64,000 bases of DNA from Diaporthe sp. PMI_573 (GCA_021399435.1 JAJTUP010000097.1:124001-188000); one strand, 5' to 3'; numbered from the stretch's first letter, positions 22,919 to 32,824 are shown. A program made the numbers and translations. The notes: a model not told the origin generated them from the letters alone.

Positions 22919-23894
22919 CTTAACTCTTGCTCGTGCCCATAGTCTCCATCTCGGATTCCTGGATAACATCATCTTTTCCCCCATTTCTTTCCCCAGCGTT
23001 TCAAACGTAACATCTTGTTCACTATCTTATCTTCTAGCGGCCGAAGCTGATGGTAGGCGTTGTTATGGCTGGAGGCGCTATACTCGGAGAAGTCGTGATG
23101 GGAGCTAGACGAACTCGTCAGACCAAGTGTATTTATAATTAGGAGGTGCTAAAGCAGGCTGCCGCCATCTTGCCCCAAGTTTGTTCCGATAAGGACAAAA
23201 AGAATAATAACTATTGAAGCACTTACGTCTCCTGCTGCTCCTATCCAAGATCTCTCCCACCGCCCGTTCTCCTCGACGCGGAGCCACTCGCTTACCAACT
23301 AGAGGATATTAATATTGGGATCGTCCCATCTAGGCAGCCCGAATCTGTCCGTGATGGTCCGGTAGGCCTCCTCGAATCGCCCTCGAGTGTTAGCATGCAA
23401 CCTAGAAAACCCATGTATCCGCTAAAAGCCGAGTGACCGTACAACGCAAAGCTTCGTGCAACACCCAACGAGCTCGCTTATAGGTCTTCGACAAGGGTTT
23501 CTATAAAAACCAAAAAACGGCAATGGATCGACGCAGTTTTCTCTTTCCCTGTCCCTGGAGAGGAGATAATGTAGATCATCCCATCAGGGTCCCTGGTTCT
23601 CCCGCTCCGCGTCGAAGCCAAGGCCTGAGAGCTTTGGAAGCTGTCTAAAGGGCAGTCGAGCGATACTACGAATGTGCGGGCAATAACTCCCAAACTAAGG
23701 CCGTTTCTAGTTTTTGTCTTGGAGTTAAAAATAAGAGGTGTGTAGGCCGGATTTAATTTGACTATCTCCTTGTAGGCCTTAGGGAGCGACCACCCGGGGG
23801 CCGATTTTCAACCGCCCACCAGTACTGGGACGAGTCAAATAGCACGCGACGGACGAGAAGGAAACTCCTAACAAGAAAAGACAAACGATTGTTT
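22919..23894. other. Decayed region downstream of the CHAT gene
   Basis: AT-rich, stop-riddled sequence on both strands. Apart from the NB-ARC remnant at 23236-23430 listed separately, no coherent coding was found. The minus frame at 23478-23693 has no recognisable domain. Confidence 0.4.
23236..23430 (-). pseudogene. NB-ARC (NLR) remnant
   Basis: Reading the minus strand from about 23430 gives ADTWVF, a TAG where fungal NLRs have Trp, V, a one-base shift, then HANTRGRFEEAYRTITDRF, GLPRWDDPNINIL, a second TAG, LVSEWLRVEENGRW. Fungal NB-ARC/NACHT-type NLRs carry the same run after the P-loop: WVFWVHASN, then ARFEEAYR, then an NI.L.LV..WL core ending in GRW. Both stop codons are one transition from the expected residue (TGG to TAG, CAG to TAG), as in RIP or spontaneous decay. 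The P-loop was not found upstream. The piece lies on the same strand as, and 3' of, the CHAT protease gene. Confidence 0.6.
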
Positions 23895-26800
23895 TCAATT
23901 TGCTTCAGAGAGCGAGATTCTCGAGCCTCTGTCCACCGTGACCAACCAGAACGAACGGCGCCCAAAAGAAAGGATGAGAATAATGTACTGCCCTTGTCCA
24001 TCCTCCTCCTCCTCAACGACCACATCCAGAGTGTTCAAGATCTTCCTCAGGTGGCTGGGGCTGATGCGCGCTGGATCCAGCGCCATACATGCAGCTCTAA
24101 AGTCCTCCAGAACTGCCTTGGCAGTACGTGCATCCGTCTGGTACAATCTGATCTGAGCCTTGCGTAAGCAGGCCGCAAGGGAAGCTGCACCGGTGGGGGC
24201 TTGAGCACGACTCGTAGCAGCAGGAGCCGTAGCCGCTGCCGCTGCCGATGCCGCTGCCACCACGGCAGTGATCTCGCGGAAGAGGAACGACATGAGCATG
24301 GCTGACGCCTTGTCCGAGACCTCCCACAGGGCGCCGAGGAAGGCACCCGCGCCCGATGAGAGGACCGAGTGCGCAAATCCCAGCACGTCGTTGCCGAGGG
24401 AGCCTTCGCCGACGCCGCTCACGCAGGCCTCGAAGACGACCAGCGCGGCGCGGCTGCGCAGCCTCACCAGCTCCAGCACCCGCAGCGGCTTCTCCAGCTC
24501 GATATTGGACTCCCAGGCTGACGCACCGCTCTGCAGGCCGTGCGTGCCGATGACGACGACATCCGACGTCTCGTACCCTTCTCTAAACGTCTCAGGGCTG
24601 ACCTTGTGCGCCGGCTCGGCCCCGCAGCCCAGCCGGCGCGCGATCTCGATGGCAGCGCCGGCCGAGATGTTGAGCGGAGGGCCTCGGTCCGTCTTGAGCG
24701 GGGCCTTGTAGATGACGGCTGCGCGTATGGCTGCGCGGTCCTGTGGCCTGTTGCGCGCAGTGTGTACCAGATGCTGGAGGACCGACAGGCTCGGCACCAC
24801 GGACACGTCTTTTTGCAGGAAGAGAGGCTCGCCGTCCAGGAGAAGTGCTGAAAACGGAAATTTGTTCAACGATTGCGACGGCACGAAGATCAAGTGCGAC
24901 TTGCCGTCGATGAGCTGCCGCGCCGGGCGGATGATTTCGTCCGACAGCTCTTCCAGCAGAGCTTGGCACTTTGCCTTGGAGGGCAGCTCGTGAATGTCGA
25001 CCTTCTTGAAGAGCTTCAGGTATCGCAGGACGTGCCTCTCCATCCGCTGGTCGGTGAAGCCGCTGGGCCGTGTCAGTTCGACGCCCTTGCGGCTTATGTA
25101 CAGAACCAGGACGCCATCTCGCGACGGGTTCATGTGTACGACCATGGCATCGTCGGGGATCGATTCATAAAGGCTTCTTGCATCGGCGGCGAAATGTGGC
25201 CGGTGGAGACGGGCGAGGATCATGGCCCGGCTCGGCGACTCAATCTTTCCCCCCAGGTTGCTGCGTAACCTCGCCAGGTAGGCGGCCAGGTCGCCATCTC
25301 CGCCTCCTTCACCAGTGGGCTTGCGGGCTCGCATCTCGAGCTCCTCTCTCCGTAGTCGATACGACCACTCGAGGAAGTCTTCAGACATGCCCTCTGGGGT
25401 CAACAGGTCGAGGAGCGCACGCGCCCGGCCCTGTTCCAGGAAGAGCAGTGCTTCATCCGTCCAGGTCGGGCCTTTGAAGGCCCAGTGTTCCGTCAGCCGC
25501 CCAAACCCCTCAGGGTCCTGAGACGCAGGAAAGCGTAGTGATAATCTGGCCAAACCAGCAAAGAGCTCTGCCGAGTGAATGACGTTCAGGAGCTCCCTGC
25601 GATCGGCCACGTCGGTCAGCCTAGACCTGCTGGTCTCTACTATGTCAAGTGCTTTAAGTAACCAGCGGAACGAGGGCTCAAGGTTGTCGCCATGCTCCTC
25701 GGTGGCTGCGACGTAGACCATGTTGACCCAGCTCGAGTCACCCCTGTCAGTGTGCAGCTGATCCAGGAATTCAGGGGCATGGCCTTGAATCTTGCGCAGG
25801 ACTTCGGCGCCCAGCTCCCAATGCTGGGCGACGAAGCACAAGGAAAGAGATCTCTCGCCGTGCTGGCGGACCATCTGCCGGTTCATGGCCTCTAGGTCGA
25901 GGCTCGCATCTGCAAAGGTCTCGCGGAAGTTGTCGCTAGCCGTGGGCAGCTGGCCGCCAAACATGATGGGGATCGCGTCAGGTAGCCACTGCCGAAGCAC
26001 GTCGTGTTTCCCCAGATAGTGCAAGACGGCGGCTTTGATGCTATACAGCTCGGTCGACTTGACCACCCCTGGTTGATCGAGACTCTGTAGGACCCCTTGT
26101 AGGTGCTCCTGACCCTTCTCCCAGTCGTTGTGTACGACCAGGGCTTTCCTGCGGTTGGCCATGGCCGTGTAAAACTGCTGACGAATGCGTGACACGGAGT
26201 AAAGGGAGCTCCCAAAGACCTGCCCGAGTAAACTGGCCATGCTCGCTTGCCCGGTCGAGTCGTCAGCTGTGGGCTGCGTCGGCTGCGCTCCTGCTGGTTC
26301 GACAACGTTGACGCCGGTGATGGCCCCTTGTCCGGCTCCTGGACTAGTGCCGGCAGCACTGGTGTTGTTTAGGTTTATAAACATGTCCATCACATTGCTG
26401 AGCAGCGCACTGATCGTGGAGCCATCGCCCTCGGGTATGAGTCTGCGCCGTAGAGTTGCCCACGCATCGGCTCGGGGATTGTTGGCATAGATGGATGCAG
26501 CCGCGCTGTCAAGATCGGTTATCTTCTTGGTTTTGACCGACTTCAGAGTGTTGCGATCCTCATCGCTCGCGGCTGTCTGGATCAGTGGGTCGATCTCGTT
26601 TTCGACAGCGTCCAGCAGTACGCTCTGCCCAGTGTCGAGATACGACCGCGCGATATCCATGTTTCCGTGGGACTGGTGCAGCTTGGCGTGCCGGATAGTG
26701 GCGTGGAGCTCGAGGATGCGCTCCTCTGCGCCTCGGAAGCACGACCTGGCGCACGCGCAACACAGAGATGCTGCGTGGAGATTCTGGCCGGCTTTGGACA

Positions 26801-28118
26801 GTAACCTCCCGACTCCCAGGAAAAGCAGGCCGGCGAGCTGGGCAACACCCATGTTGGCGTTTTCCTTGGCCCAAGTTCCTATGTTTGCTGCGTCCGGAAC
26901 AGCATCATGTTCCTCTCCTGCAGGATGTTGGAGCATATCCGGAGGGCAGGAAACAAGAATCTTCAGGATGATCATGTGGGCAGACACAAGCCTCACCATA
27001 CCATCATCCCCCTGGCTCAGGTCGAGTGCATGGCGAAGGTGAGAATCTGCTGACGCGCGCCAGGTGTCGCGCCCTGGTGCAGGTGTGGAAGACACATTCC
27101 CTCCAAGGAATACGGCGTTCAGGTACTCTGCTAATGCAACGCAGCCACGTCGAAGGTGGATTGCAGCCGTGCCACGGGTTGAACCGGCTTTAGTAAAGAG
27201 CTCAAATGCCCGCTGATAGAACCGGTCAGCCCCGGGCTTGTTCTTCAATTGATGTTCAGCCTCGAGTCTATCATGCCAGTCCTCCAGCCAGCTCGATATG
27301 CGATTCATCAGAGAGAGGTTTAGTACGACGGGGCTGGTGAACGGAAGCGAAAGATCGTTGTCTCCCAGAATCAGCTGGCAGCTAGCGGCCCCAACCAAGT
27401 CACCGTCGTGTAGACACTCTTGATACAGTTGTTCAAGCTCTTGTGTGCCTTGCTCGGATGCGCCCGCCAAAAGGTATACTGCATTGAGACGTCGCAGGTG
27501 TCGAGATGTCGCTCTGAGACCCAGACGCTCCGCCTCGCCAGCCATTGGCGTCGGGAAGGGGACGCTGGACTCGAAAAGAATGGCCAACTCGTTGTGGTGA
27601 TATGATGGGTGATGCTGAAACGCACCCTGCCTGAGATTCAAAGAGTATTGTGCAAACTTGCTGACGACGTCTCTCTCCAACCTATCAAGCTCAGATAGGC
27701 TCGGCCAAACGGCGGACCTGTCTTGGATGAATTGTTTTCGCCGGGCAAAGTCTCCAGTCTCGACATCGCTGAGCCTGCGCCAGTCGCCATTCGTGTCGTC
27801 GTGGAAATGCGACATGGGAAGCCCTGCCTTGATGGCGAATAACAAGAACCTGTACGTTTCACATCGCGATATCAACCGTGAGTCTCCGGTTGATCGGGCC
27901 ATTAGCAAAGCAACCTTGAAGAATGTCTCGGATGATGCAAACTGCCCCTTGGCGGCGCTGAGTAGACCCCGCAGAAGAGACAATGTGATGCTATCCTCGT
28001 CCCCGGAAGCGGCGAGCTCGAAGGTGCCGATCCCCGCCTCGGCATCTTGGAGATCCAATGTGTAATCGTCAAACAGAATCGAACCACCAAACAAGTTGGA
28101 AATGTCTTTGAAATCCAT
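23895..28118 (-). CDS. TPR-CHAT caspase-like protease (putative gasdermin-activating protease)
   Basis: A 1407-residue single open frame starting at ATG 28118. Residues 1-900 are helical repeats of TPR type with Ala/Leu-rich pairs. They include a QP-, TA- and G-rich linker near residue 610. Residues about 1000-1330 are a CHAT domain (a caspase-HetF-type peptidase related to separase). The predicted catalytic dyad is visible: His1193 in VVVIGTHGLQSG and Cys1232 in VVFEACVSGVGEG, with a family-like spacing of 39 residues, followed by GAGAFLGALWEVSDKASAML. The extreme C-terminus (residues ~1370-1407) is not family-like and may reflect decay or an unrecognised intron. The gene is divergent from a gasdermin-like gene 485 bp away. 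In fungi, gasdermin genes are frequently linked to CHAT or subtilisin-like protease genes that cleave off the inhibitory tail. No NB-ARC domain is encoded within this frame. Confidence 0.85.
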   Translation of the reverse strand: MDFKDISNLFGGSILFDDYTLDLQDAEAGIGTFELAASGDEDSITLSLLRGLLSAAKGQFASSETFFKVALLMARSTGDSRLISRCETYRFLLFAIKAGLPMSHFHDDTNGDWRRLSDVETGDFARRKQFIQDRSAVWPSLSELDRLERDVVSKFAQYSLNLRQGAFQHHPSYHHNELAILFESSVPFPTPMAGEAERLGLRATSRHLRRLNAVYLLAGASEQGTQELEQLYQECLHDGDLVGAASCQLILGDNDLSLPFTSPVVLNLSLMNRISSWLEDWHDRLEAEHQLKNKPGADRFYQRAFELFTKAGSTRGTAAIHLRRGCVALAEYLNAVFLGGNVSSTPAPGRDTWRASADSHLRHALDLSQGDDGMVRLVSAHMIILKILVSCPPDMLQHPAGEEHDAVPDAANIGTWAKENANMGVAQLAGLLFLGVGRLLSKAGQNLHAASLCCACARSCFRGAEERILELHATIRHAKLHQSHGNMDIARSYLDTGQSVLLDAVENEIDPLIQTAASDEDRNTLKSVKTKKITDLDSAAASIYANNPRADAWATLRRRLIPEGDGSTISALLSNVMDMFINLNNTSAAGTSPGAGQGAITGVNVVEPAGAQPTQPTADDSTGQASMASLLGQVFGSSLYSVSRIRQQFYTAMANRRKALVVHNDWEKGQEHLQGVLQSLDQPGVVKSTELYSIKAAVLHYLGKHDVLRQWLPDAIPIMFGGQLPTASDNFRETFADASLDLEAMNRQMVRQHGERSLSLCFVAQHWELGAEVLRKIQGHAPEFLDQLHTDRGDSSWVNMVYVAATEEHGDNLEPSFRWLLKALDIVETSRSRLTDVADRRELLNVIHSAELFAGLARLSLRFPASQDPEGFGRLTEHWAFKGPTWTDEALLFLEQGRARALLDLLTPEGMSEDFLEWSYRLRREELEMRARKPTGEGGGDGDLAAYLARLRSNLGGKIESPSRAMILARLHRPHFAADARSLYESIPDDAMVVHMNPSRDGVLVLYISRKGVELTRPSGFTDQRMERHVLRYLKLFKKVDIHELPSKAKCQALLEELSDEIIRPARQLIDGKSHLIFVPSQSLNKFPFSALLLDGEPLFLQKDVSVVPSLSVLQHLVHTARNRPQDRAAIRAAVIYKAPLKTDRGPPLNISAGAAIEIARRLGCGAEPAHKVSPETFREGYETSDVVVIGTHGLQSGASAWESNIELEKPLRVLELVRLRSRAALVVFEACVSGVGEGSLGNDVLGFAHSVLSSGAGAFLGALWEVSDKASAMLMSFLFREITAVVAAASAAAAATAPAATSRAQAPTGAASLAACLRKAQIRLYQTDARTAKAVLEDFRAACMALDPARISPSHLRKILNTLDVVVEEEEDGQGQYIILILSFGRRSFWLVTVDRGSRISLSEAN

Positions 28119-28602
28119 TTTGATTACATGAGGTTTGGGGCAACTACTTATTGCCGGTTGCGGTTCTTGCTTCTCGTCGGAACGGGCTTCAGGAATCCGC
28201 AGTTCTCAATAAAAGAGATGAGCATAAATGGTCATTTTAACCCGGAGAAGCAGGGGCAGAGACTCGTAGGAAAGTCCTCGTGGCTGTAATTCGGGGCAAC
28301 AGATGGAAGCACTGGTTTGCTTGGAGACCTCGCTCCGCATTTAAACCTTTTGCAGCAAGCGCTGGCTCTCTCTAGGTCTGCTGGCGATCTCGATTCAACC
28401 GGGACGGCGCGCCCCCTCTAGGTTTGAGGCTGCTCTATTGCAAAGCCCATTGGAGGTAGGTTCAAGCCATGGCTTGCGGCTGAATTCCCCAGCGGAGACC
28501 CGCTTCCCTTTCCACGGCGTCGAGGGTAAAAACCTTTCGTCGGTCATGAGAGACCATTAACCATCTACATTGTAGTCCAACTTCCGACAACGAAAGGCCA
28601 CA
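28119..28602. promoter_or_regulatory. Shared intergenic promoter region of CHAT and gasdermin-like genes
   Basis: These 484 bp separate the two divergent ATGs, so both promoters must lie here if the genes are transcribed. No strong TATA box or repeat was identified. The arrangement would allow coordinate expression. This is an inference from position only. Confidence 0.5.
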
Positions 28603-29768
28603 ATGAGTCCTAAGGAGAAACAATCATTCTATCTATACAGCAATGGTTACTCGCCAACGCGGATCACGCTGGGTACCCTAGTGTACCGGAACTACGCGAA
28701 TCCAGACCATCGCTGTGTCTCATTCCCCAAGGTCGAGTAAGTCGGCGTCTGGGAAAGCCAGCGTCAGTCCCCCAGGGTCAAAGAGTTGTGCTGACAAGAG
28801 CAAGCGAAAATGAGCTCGTCAGCCAGAAACTCGCCTCCGTTACCAATGTCAGCGGCTGCTGGGTGACCACAAAATCCTCCACATATGGCATAGGTCTGCA
28901 AGCGCTGGACTTGGTGTCGGTGACTTCCGCATATGCCACATCGCTGCGGAAGATTGTCCTTGCCGAGAGAGGCCGACGCGTGGTGCTAGACGAGTAAGTA
29001 ATTTCCGTATCTATTTGACCTAGTTCCGATCTCTTTGTTTTCCTGCCTCTTCTGCAGAGGGTGTGAGTGCAGGTGAGGAGGGAGGCCATGCATCGCTGAC
29101 CTGGCCGCAGCCCAGACAAGTTCTTCAAGGAACGGGTCCTCCAGAACCCTAACATTCGGGAGAAGTTGGCGATATGGCTCACGACGGCAAAGGGATCATA
29201 TGTGTTCAGGAAGGCCACGTTTCAGACACCAAAGGTGTACTGCGTCACGGGGCTTTACGAGCTTAGTGGGGTCCGCGCTCGGATGGGCTCAAGCAGCAAC
29301 ATCAACCTAGACGTTGGCGTGAGGCCCGAGGTGATGGGGGCGGCAACTGGAATACCCATTGGGCTGCAGATGGGGCCCTTCTCCGACGGGAAGTCCCTGG
29401 TGGCGACGGTAGCGATGGCGGAACCTGGGATCTGGGCCGCTCGGTTCCACCAGCTCGATGTGGGATACTTACGCGGTGCCCTCGAGGGTCAGGCCAGCCT
29501 TCCAACCACCATCTCCCTGAGGCCCGACGTGACCGACCCCGGCAGCGGCCTCATGGCGGGCACAGCCGCCGAAGATGAGAGACCTGATGGCGAGGAGCTG
29601 GCTGGGTCAGACGTGAGGTCGGCGACGGTGGCGAGACTGCGCATCAATGGCTTGGTGGAAGAAATGGAGGACGATTACGAGGACGAGGACGAGTACGCGC
29701 TGGCATTTGACGAAGCGGAACGTAGGATTGAGGCAGATGCGGCGGAAAGTGATGAAGACAATGAGTAA
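28603..29768 (+). CDS. Fungal gasdermin-like protein (pore-forming cell-death effector family)
   Basis: Three exons reconstructed: 28603..28736, 28805..28993 and 29111..29768, 326 aa. Both introns start GTAAGT, are preceded by GA, and have CTGAC branch sites. Acceptor 28798 is an alternative to 28804 and changes two residues. Features seen: an N-terminal beta-rich start FYLYSNGYSPTRITLGTLVY; RNYANP; a central GIGLQALDLV; PDKFFKERVLQNP; the helix-strand block KLAIWLTTAKGSYVFRKATF; PKVYCVTGLYELSGV; a Ser/Gly-rich segment; and EPGIWAARF. This matches my recollection of the HET-Q1/RCD-1 gasdermin family (about 260-280 aa) as an overall pattern, not as an alignment. The C-terminal ~80 residues are strongly acidic (EEMEDDYEDEDEY) and could be the auto-inhibitory tail that a protease removes. 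Linkage to a CHAT protease supports the call independently. Confidence 0.75.
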
Positions 29769-30064
29769 AGACGAGTAAAGCCAGCCAGCCACCATGGATT
29801 TGCAATACTGTCAAGAACTGTCTGCTAATAGGTAACCGCTTCTTCTTGCCTCCTTCTTCTGACGGTGTGCCCTGTATCTATTGGACATGGCACATGTAAA
29901 ATGCACTGGCAGTCTGTCTCCTCCCAAACCAAGTGTCTGCGCCCGCGGCAGCAGCCGGAGAATCAGCGTTGCATCAGAAGCTCGTGGCCTCGCAATGATA
30001 CGTCTGGCCTTGTCTTATGTACCGCCTCGCATGTGAAGTGTCTGTTCCTCTAGTTGGCCGAATG
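29769..30064. other. 3' flank of the gasdermin-like gene
   Basis: Probable 3' UTR and spacer. Nothing else was recognised. Confidence 0.4.
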
Positions 30065-30616
30065 CTAGTCATGATTTCGCAAGACGTTCTTGATTGGACC
30101 GACTATACTCAGCATCAGCGCAGGGTCAAAAGACACGACACCATGCAGATAGGTGAATTGCTCAAGAATTATCTGCCTCGTTCTCCGCAACAGTTCAAAC
30201 GCCGTCTCCACAACTCTGTGAGAGAAGGGAGCGACGTGCATCAGACGCGTGAGGCTTCTGGGCGGGACGTCATACGGGCTGTCCCCATCGTCATCGCTGT
30301 CGCTGTCACTGTCGTGCGAGTCTACTTCGCACCGCAGTCTTGCATGAGCCGCAGATGCGTTCCGGAGATATCGTCGTCCAATTGCGATCGAGATGTGCCG
30401 GCTAATGCGGTCGACAGCCTTTAGAAATTGCTGTGCAAACAGCTCATCCCACAGAATGCCGACGGAGACTGGTATCCTGTCGCCGCGATGTTGGCTATCG
30501 CGCAGTGGCAGTGTTACCGCTAACGCTCTAGTTTCTCGTCAAAGCTTTTCCAGCCGGAACTCTGGGACGTTCCGGTCAAGATCATCTGTCGTTAGAGGGA
30601 AGGTACGCACCTGGTG
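30065..30616 (-). pseudogene. Unknown ORF interrupted by one TGA
   Basis: The minus strand reads through with coherent protein-like composition from about 30614 to the TAG at 30065-30067, broken only by TGA at 30539-30541. The downstream part includes VSVGILWDELFAQQFLKAV, then an acidic DSHDSDSDSDDDGDSPYD stretch and PFSHRVVETAFELLRRTRQ. The antisense frame is also fairly open, so composition alone is not proof. No start codon is evident and no family was recognised. It could be the 3' part of a decayed gene or an exon of a gene whose 5' part was lost. Confidence 0.4.
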
Positions 30617-31012
30617 CTAGCTAGTATTTGGCGGAAGCCAACCATTGCGGCGGCTTCCGCCAAACCTAGAAGAAACACATACAATAGGAAAATACACACT
30701 AATTACCCTATTACTATACGTACAGAGTCTTACCGATACTAATTAGTGGTCTTTAGACTACAGACAGTAAAGTAGAAGAGACATACCGATAAGGATTTCC
30801 CCACATATATCCCTCTCGACGGTAGTATGCTAAATAGCAGTAATTGTTTTGCTAGGCCTTTCCAAATCAGACTTTGTACCTTTGGAGCTTGGAAAGCTGC
30901 TGGGGCTATTGTAATAAAATGATTTGTATATAGTGAGGTGGTTTATATATAATGAAGCTGATATGTATACTAAATCTGTCTTGTATACTGAGTTAATCCT
31001 ACTATACTCTAT
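30617..31012. other. Very AT-rich spacer
   Basis: AT-rich sequence with many stops in all frames (for example 30660-31010). No gene was seen. The composition fits old transposon or RIP-decayed DNA but no element can be identified. Confidence 0.4.
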
Positions 31013-31258
31013 CTACTCTAATAATCGCCCAAGTGGGCTATGGAAAGTCTGCTGGTAGATGTGGTTTAAGGCTGTGATAATGTCTGTGGCTCTAAGATCA
31101 GGGTATACCGCCACAGTGCCCGAAATTACTTCCTTGTCAGCCTTAACACCATGGTCAGGATTCCTAAAACAGAAGATGTATAACCATACTACCATCTCGA
31201 GTTGTGCCCCGTAATTATCCTGCTTCCGAAGGTACCCATCCTGCCTAGGCTCTACCAT
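31013..31258 (-). CDS. Short orphan ORF (81 aa)
   Basis: ATG-initiated frame on the minus strand encoding a small protein with an aromatic segment (MVVWLYIFCFRNPDHG) and a helical C-terminus. It lies 80 bp downstream of a coiled-coil pseudogene on the same strand and may be a terminal exon of it. No family was recognised; it could be spurious. Confidence 0.25.
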   Translation of the reverse strand: MVEPRQDGYLRKQDNYGAQLEMVVWLYIFCFRNPDHGVKADKEVISGTVAVYPDLRATDIITALNHIYQQTFHSPLGRLLE

Positions 31259-31338
31259 CTCTGCTACTCATCGCACATGGAGCATGCCCTGAAGTCTTTA
31301 AAGCAGGTCTGACTAACTTAACAAGTCTACTTTCAATT

Positions 31339-31862
31339 CTATCCGGATGGCCTCACCCCTAGCATAGTTATAGTTGTGGCTACCAAATCCGCAAGCTCCT
31401 TCATCAGATCTGCCTTATAAGCATCCATCGCAGACTCCACACGTACCACCTTGGTTATAACACTCGTGAGTTCGTACCGTAGGTCACCAAGTGTGGATTC
31501 CATTCGCTCAGAGTGCTCCTTGACCCTGGACTCTATGCGTCCAGTGTTAGCCTCCATCTTGTCTCTTAGGACCTCGCCGTTCACCTCGAGCTTAGACTGC
31601 CATTCATTGTTCAAGCTAGCCACCTGCTTCTTGATATGCAGGTCGAATAACTGCCGCGACTGCTCTGCCGAAGCCCAGCCTCAACCTCGGCAAGTTGATG
31701 TCTCTCTGCGTTAAGCTCCTCATGCATACGTCGTCTGTCAGCCTGGAATTCAGCCCTTAGCTCATCTCTCAGGGTTAGCCGAGGCACCTTCAGGCTCCTG
31801 CCATCGGGACTGGCTCCACGCTTGTTGGGAATGTGTCTTGCCTTGGACCCCAATAAAGTCAT
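31339..31862 (-). pseudogene. Coiled-coil protein gene with internal frameshift
   Basis: Two overlapping minus frames describe one protein. The first, from ATG 31862, has a basic NLS-like KARHIPNKRG, then DELRAEFQADRRRMHEEL and VEAGLRQ. The second resumes as QLFDLHIKKQVASLNNEWQ and runs through a long Glu/Arg heptad-like helix (RIESRVKEHSERMESTLG) to LATTITM-type hydrophobics, with its stop at 31339. The switch between frames occurs near 31665-31680, in AGLRQ/AEQSRQLF. This fits a single indel in an older gene of about 170 residues or a sequencing error. Predicted structure is almost entirely coiled coil. Function is unknown. Confidence 0.5.
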
Positions 31863-32017
31863 CGAGAGAGGTCAAGGGCGTGATTATCCTCATAAAATTT
31901 CGATTACTTAGACCTGATGAGCTTAGGCGGCTAGGAAAATAAATCTCTGTACTAGCAAGGCTGCGAGAGTTTGATACAACCACCAAGTGTGGATGATGAA
32001 GGGGTTGGGAGAGTGAT

Positions 32018-32626
32018 CTAGTCTGCTAGGTACACTGAATCGTGTGGCAGGATCAATGCTTCTGGTACGGCGGCTTTGCTTGTAGACGCTATTTCAGGAA
32101 TGATTCCGACCACATCATGAACGGAAAGATCAACCATGTAGTCCATAGCTGTGTTCACTGCCGTGCCGTCCGCTGCCATGTCATCCACTGCTGTGTTGTT
32201 TGTTGCTGCGTCGTCCATTAGGTCGCCTGCTGCGTCTCCCGCTGCCGTGTGCTCTACTGCCGTGGAACCACTGAGTGTGTCCTCTATGACCTGAGTGCTC
32301 AGGGCTTCGTCGTCGCTCTCGTCCGACGGGTCCTCGTCTAGGCTGATGTGCTGGGCCCAAGGCTCAAGGAATGGCCGGATATCTTTTCGACAATGTGGGA
32401 AGTCCTGTCCGAAAAGCCTATCATAGTCGGCAAGGAGAATAGCGTCCGACTCTACTGGCTCAGGCGGCGCAAAGGCTGTGTAGAGGTTGTTGATGGAGAT
32501 CCCCTCCCAGAACCCGCCTTCCACCTTCAGGGCACCCCTATCGTGGGTCTTCATCCACTGGATTTGCAAACAATCGACCCGATCCCTGAAGGTATTATCG
32601 GGATGCGCAATGGTTAGGACTGCCAT
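32018..32626 (-). CDS. Orphan protein with degenerate acidic repeat
   Basis: 202 aa from ATG 32626 (MAVLTIAHPDNTFRDR). The frame extends 14 codons further upstream without an ATG. The first ~100 residues look globular (QIQWMKTHDRGALK, LLADYDRLFGQDFPHC). Residues about 105-165 are an Asp/Ala/Thr-rich stretch made of imperfect TAV.D.AA units, a degenerate minisatellite in the DNA (32140-32270). No domain was recognised. It could be a real lineage-specific gene or the downstream part of the ORF at 32825-33361 on the same strand. Confidence 0.45.
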   Translation of the reverse strand: MAVLTIAHPDNTFRDRVDCLQIQWMKTHDRGALKVEGGFWEGISINNLYTAFAPPEPVESDAILLADYDRLFGQDFPHCRKDIRPFLEPWAQHISLDEDPSDESDDEALSTQVIEDTLSGSTAVEHTAAGDAAGDLMDDAATNNTAVDDMAADGTAVNTAMDYMVDLSVHDVVGIIPEIASTSKAAVPEALILPHDSVYLAD

Positions 32627-32824
32627 GGTGCCTACAGCCAGATTAGTGGCACATTCGACGAAGAGCACTGTTATGGCCCGGAGCCTACGAGAGGATGGGA
32701 CGGTGGCTTATATACCTGCTGGCGAGTGCAAACCGGGTGCTTTATAGTCAAGCTTCTTTTTGTTACTGGACTTCCTACTCTTCTCGGCCGTGGCATGTTG
32801 GTTTTAATACTCCAAAGCCTTTCG

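Noticed and set aside
29302..29505. Small frames inside the gasdermin-like gene on the minus strand
   Set aside because: Shadows of exon 3; no independent evidence.
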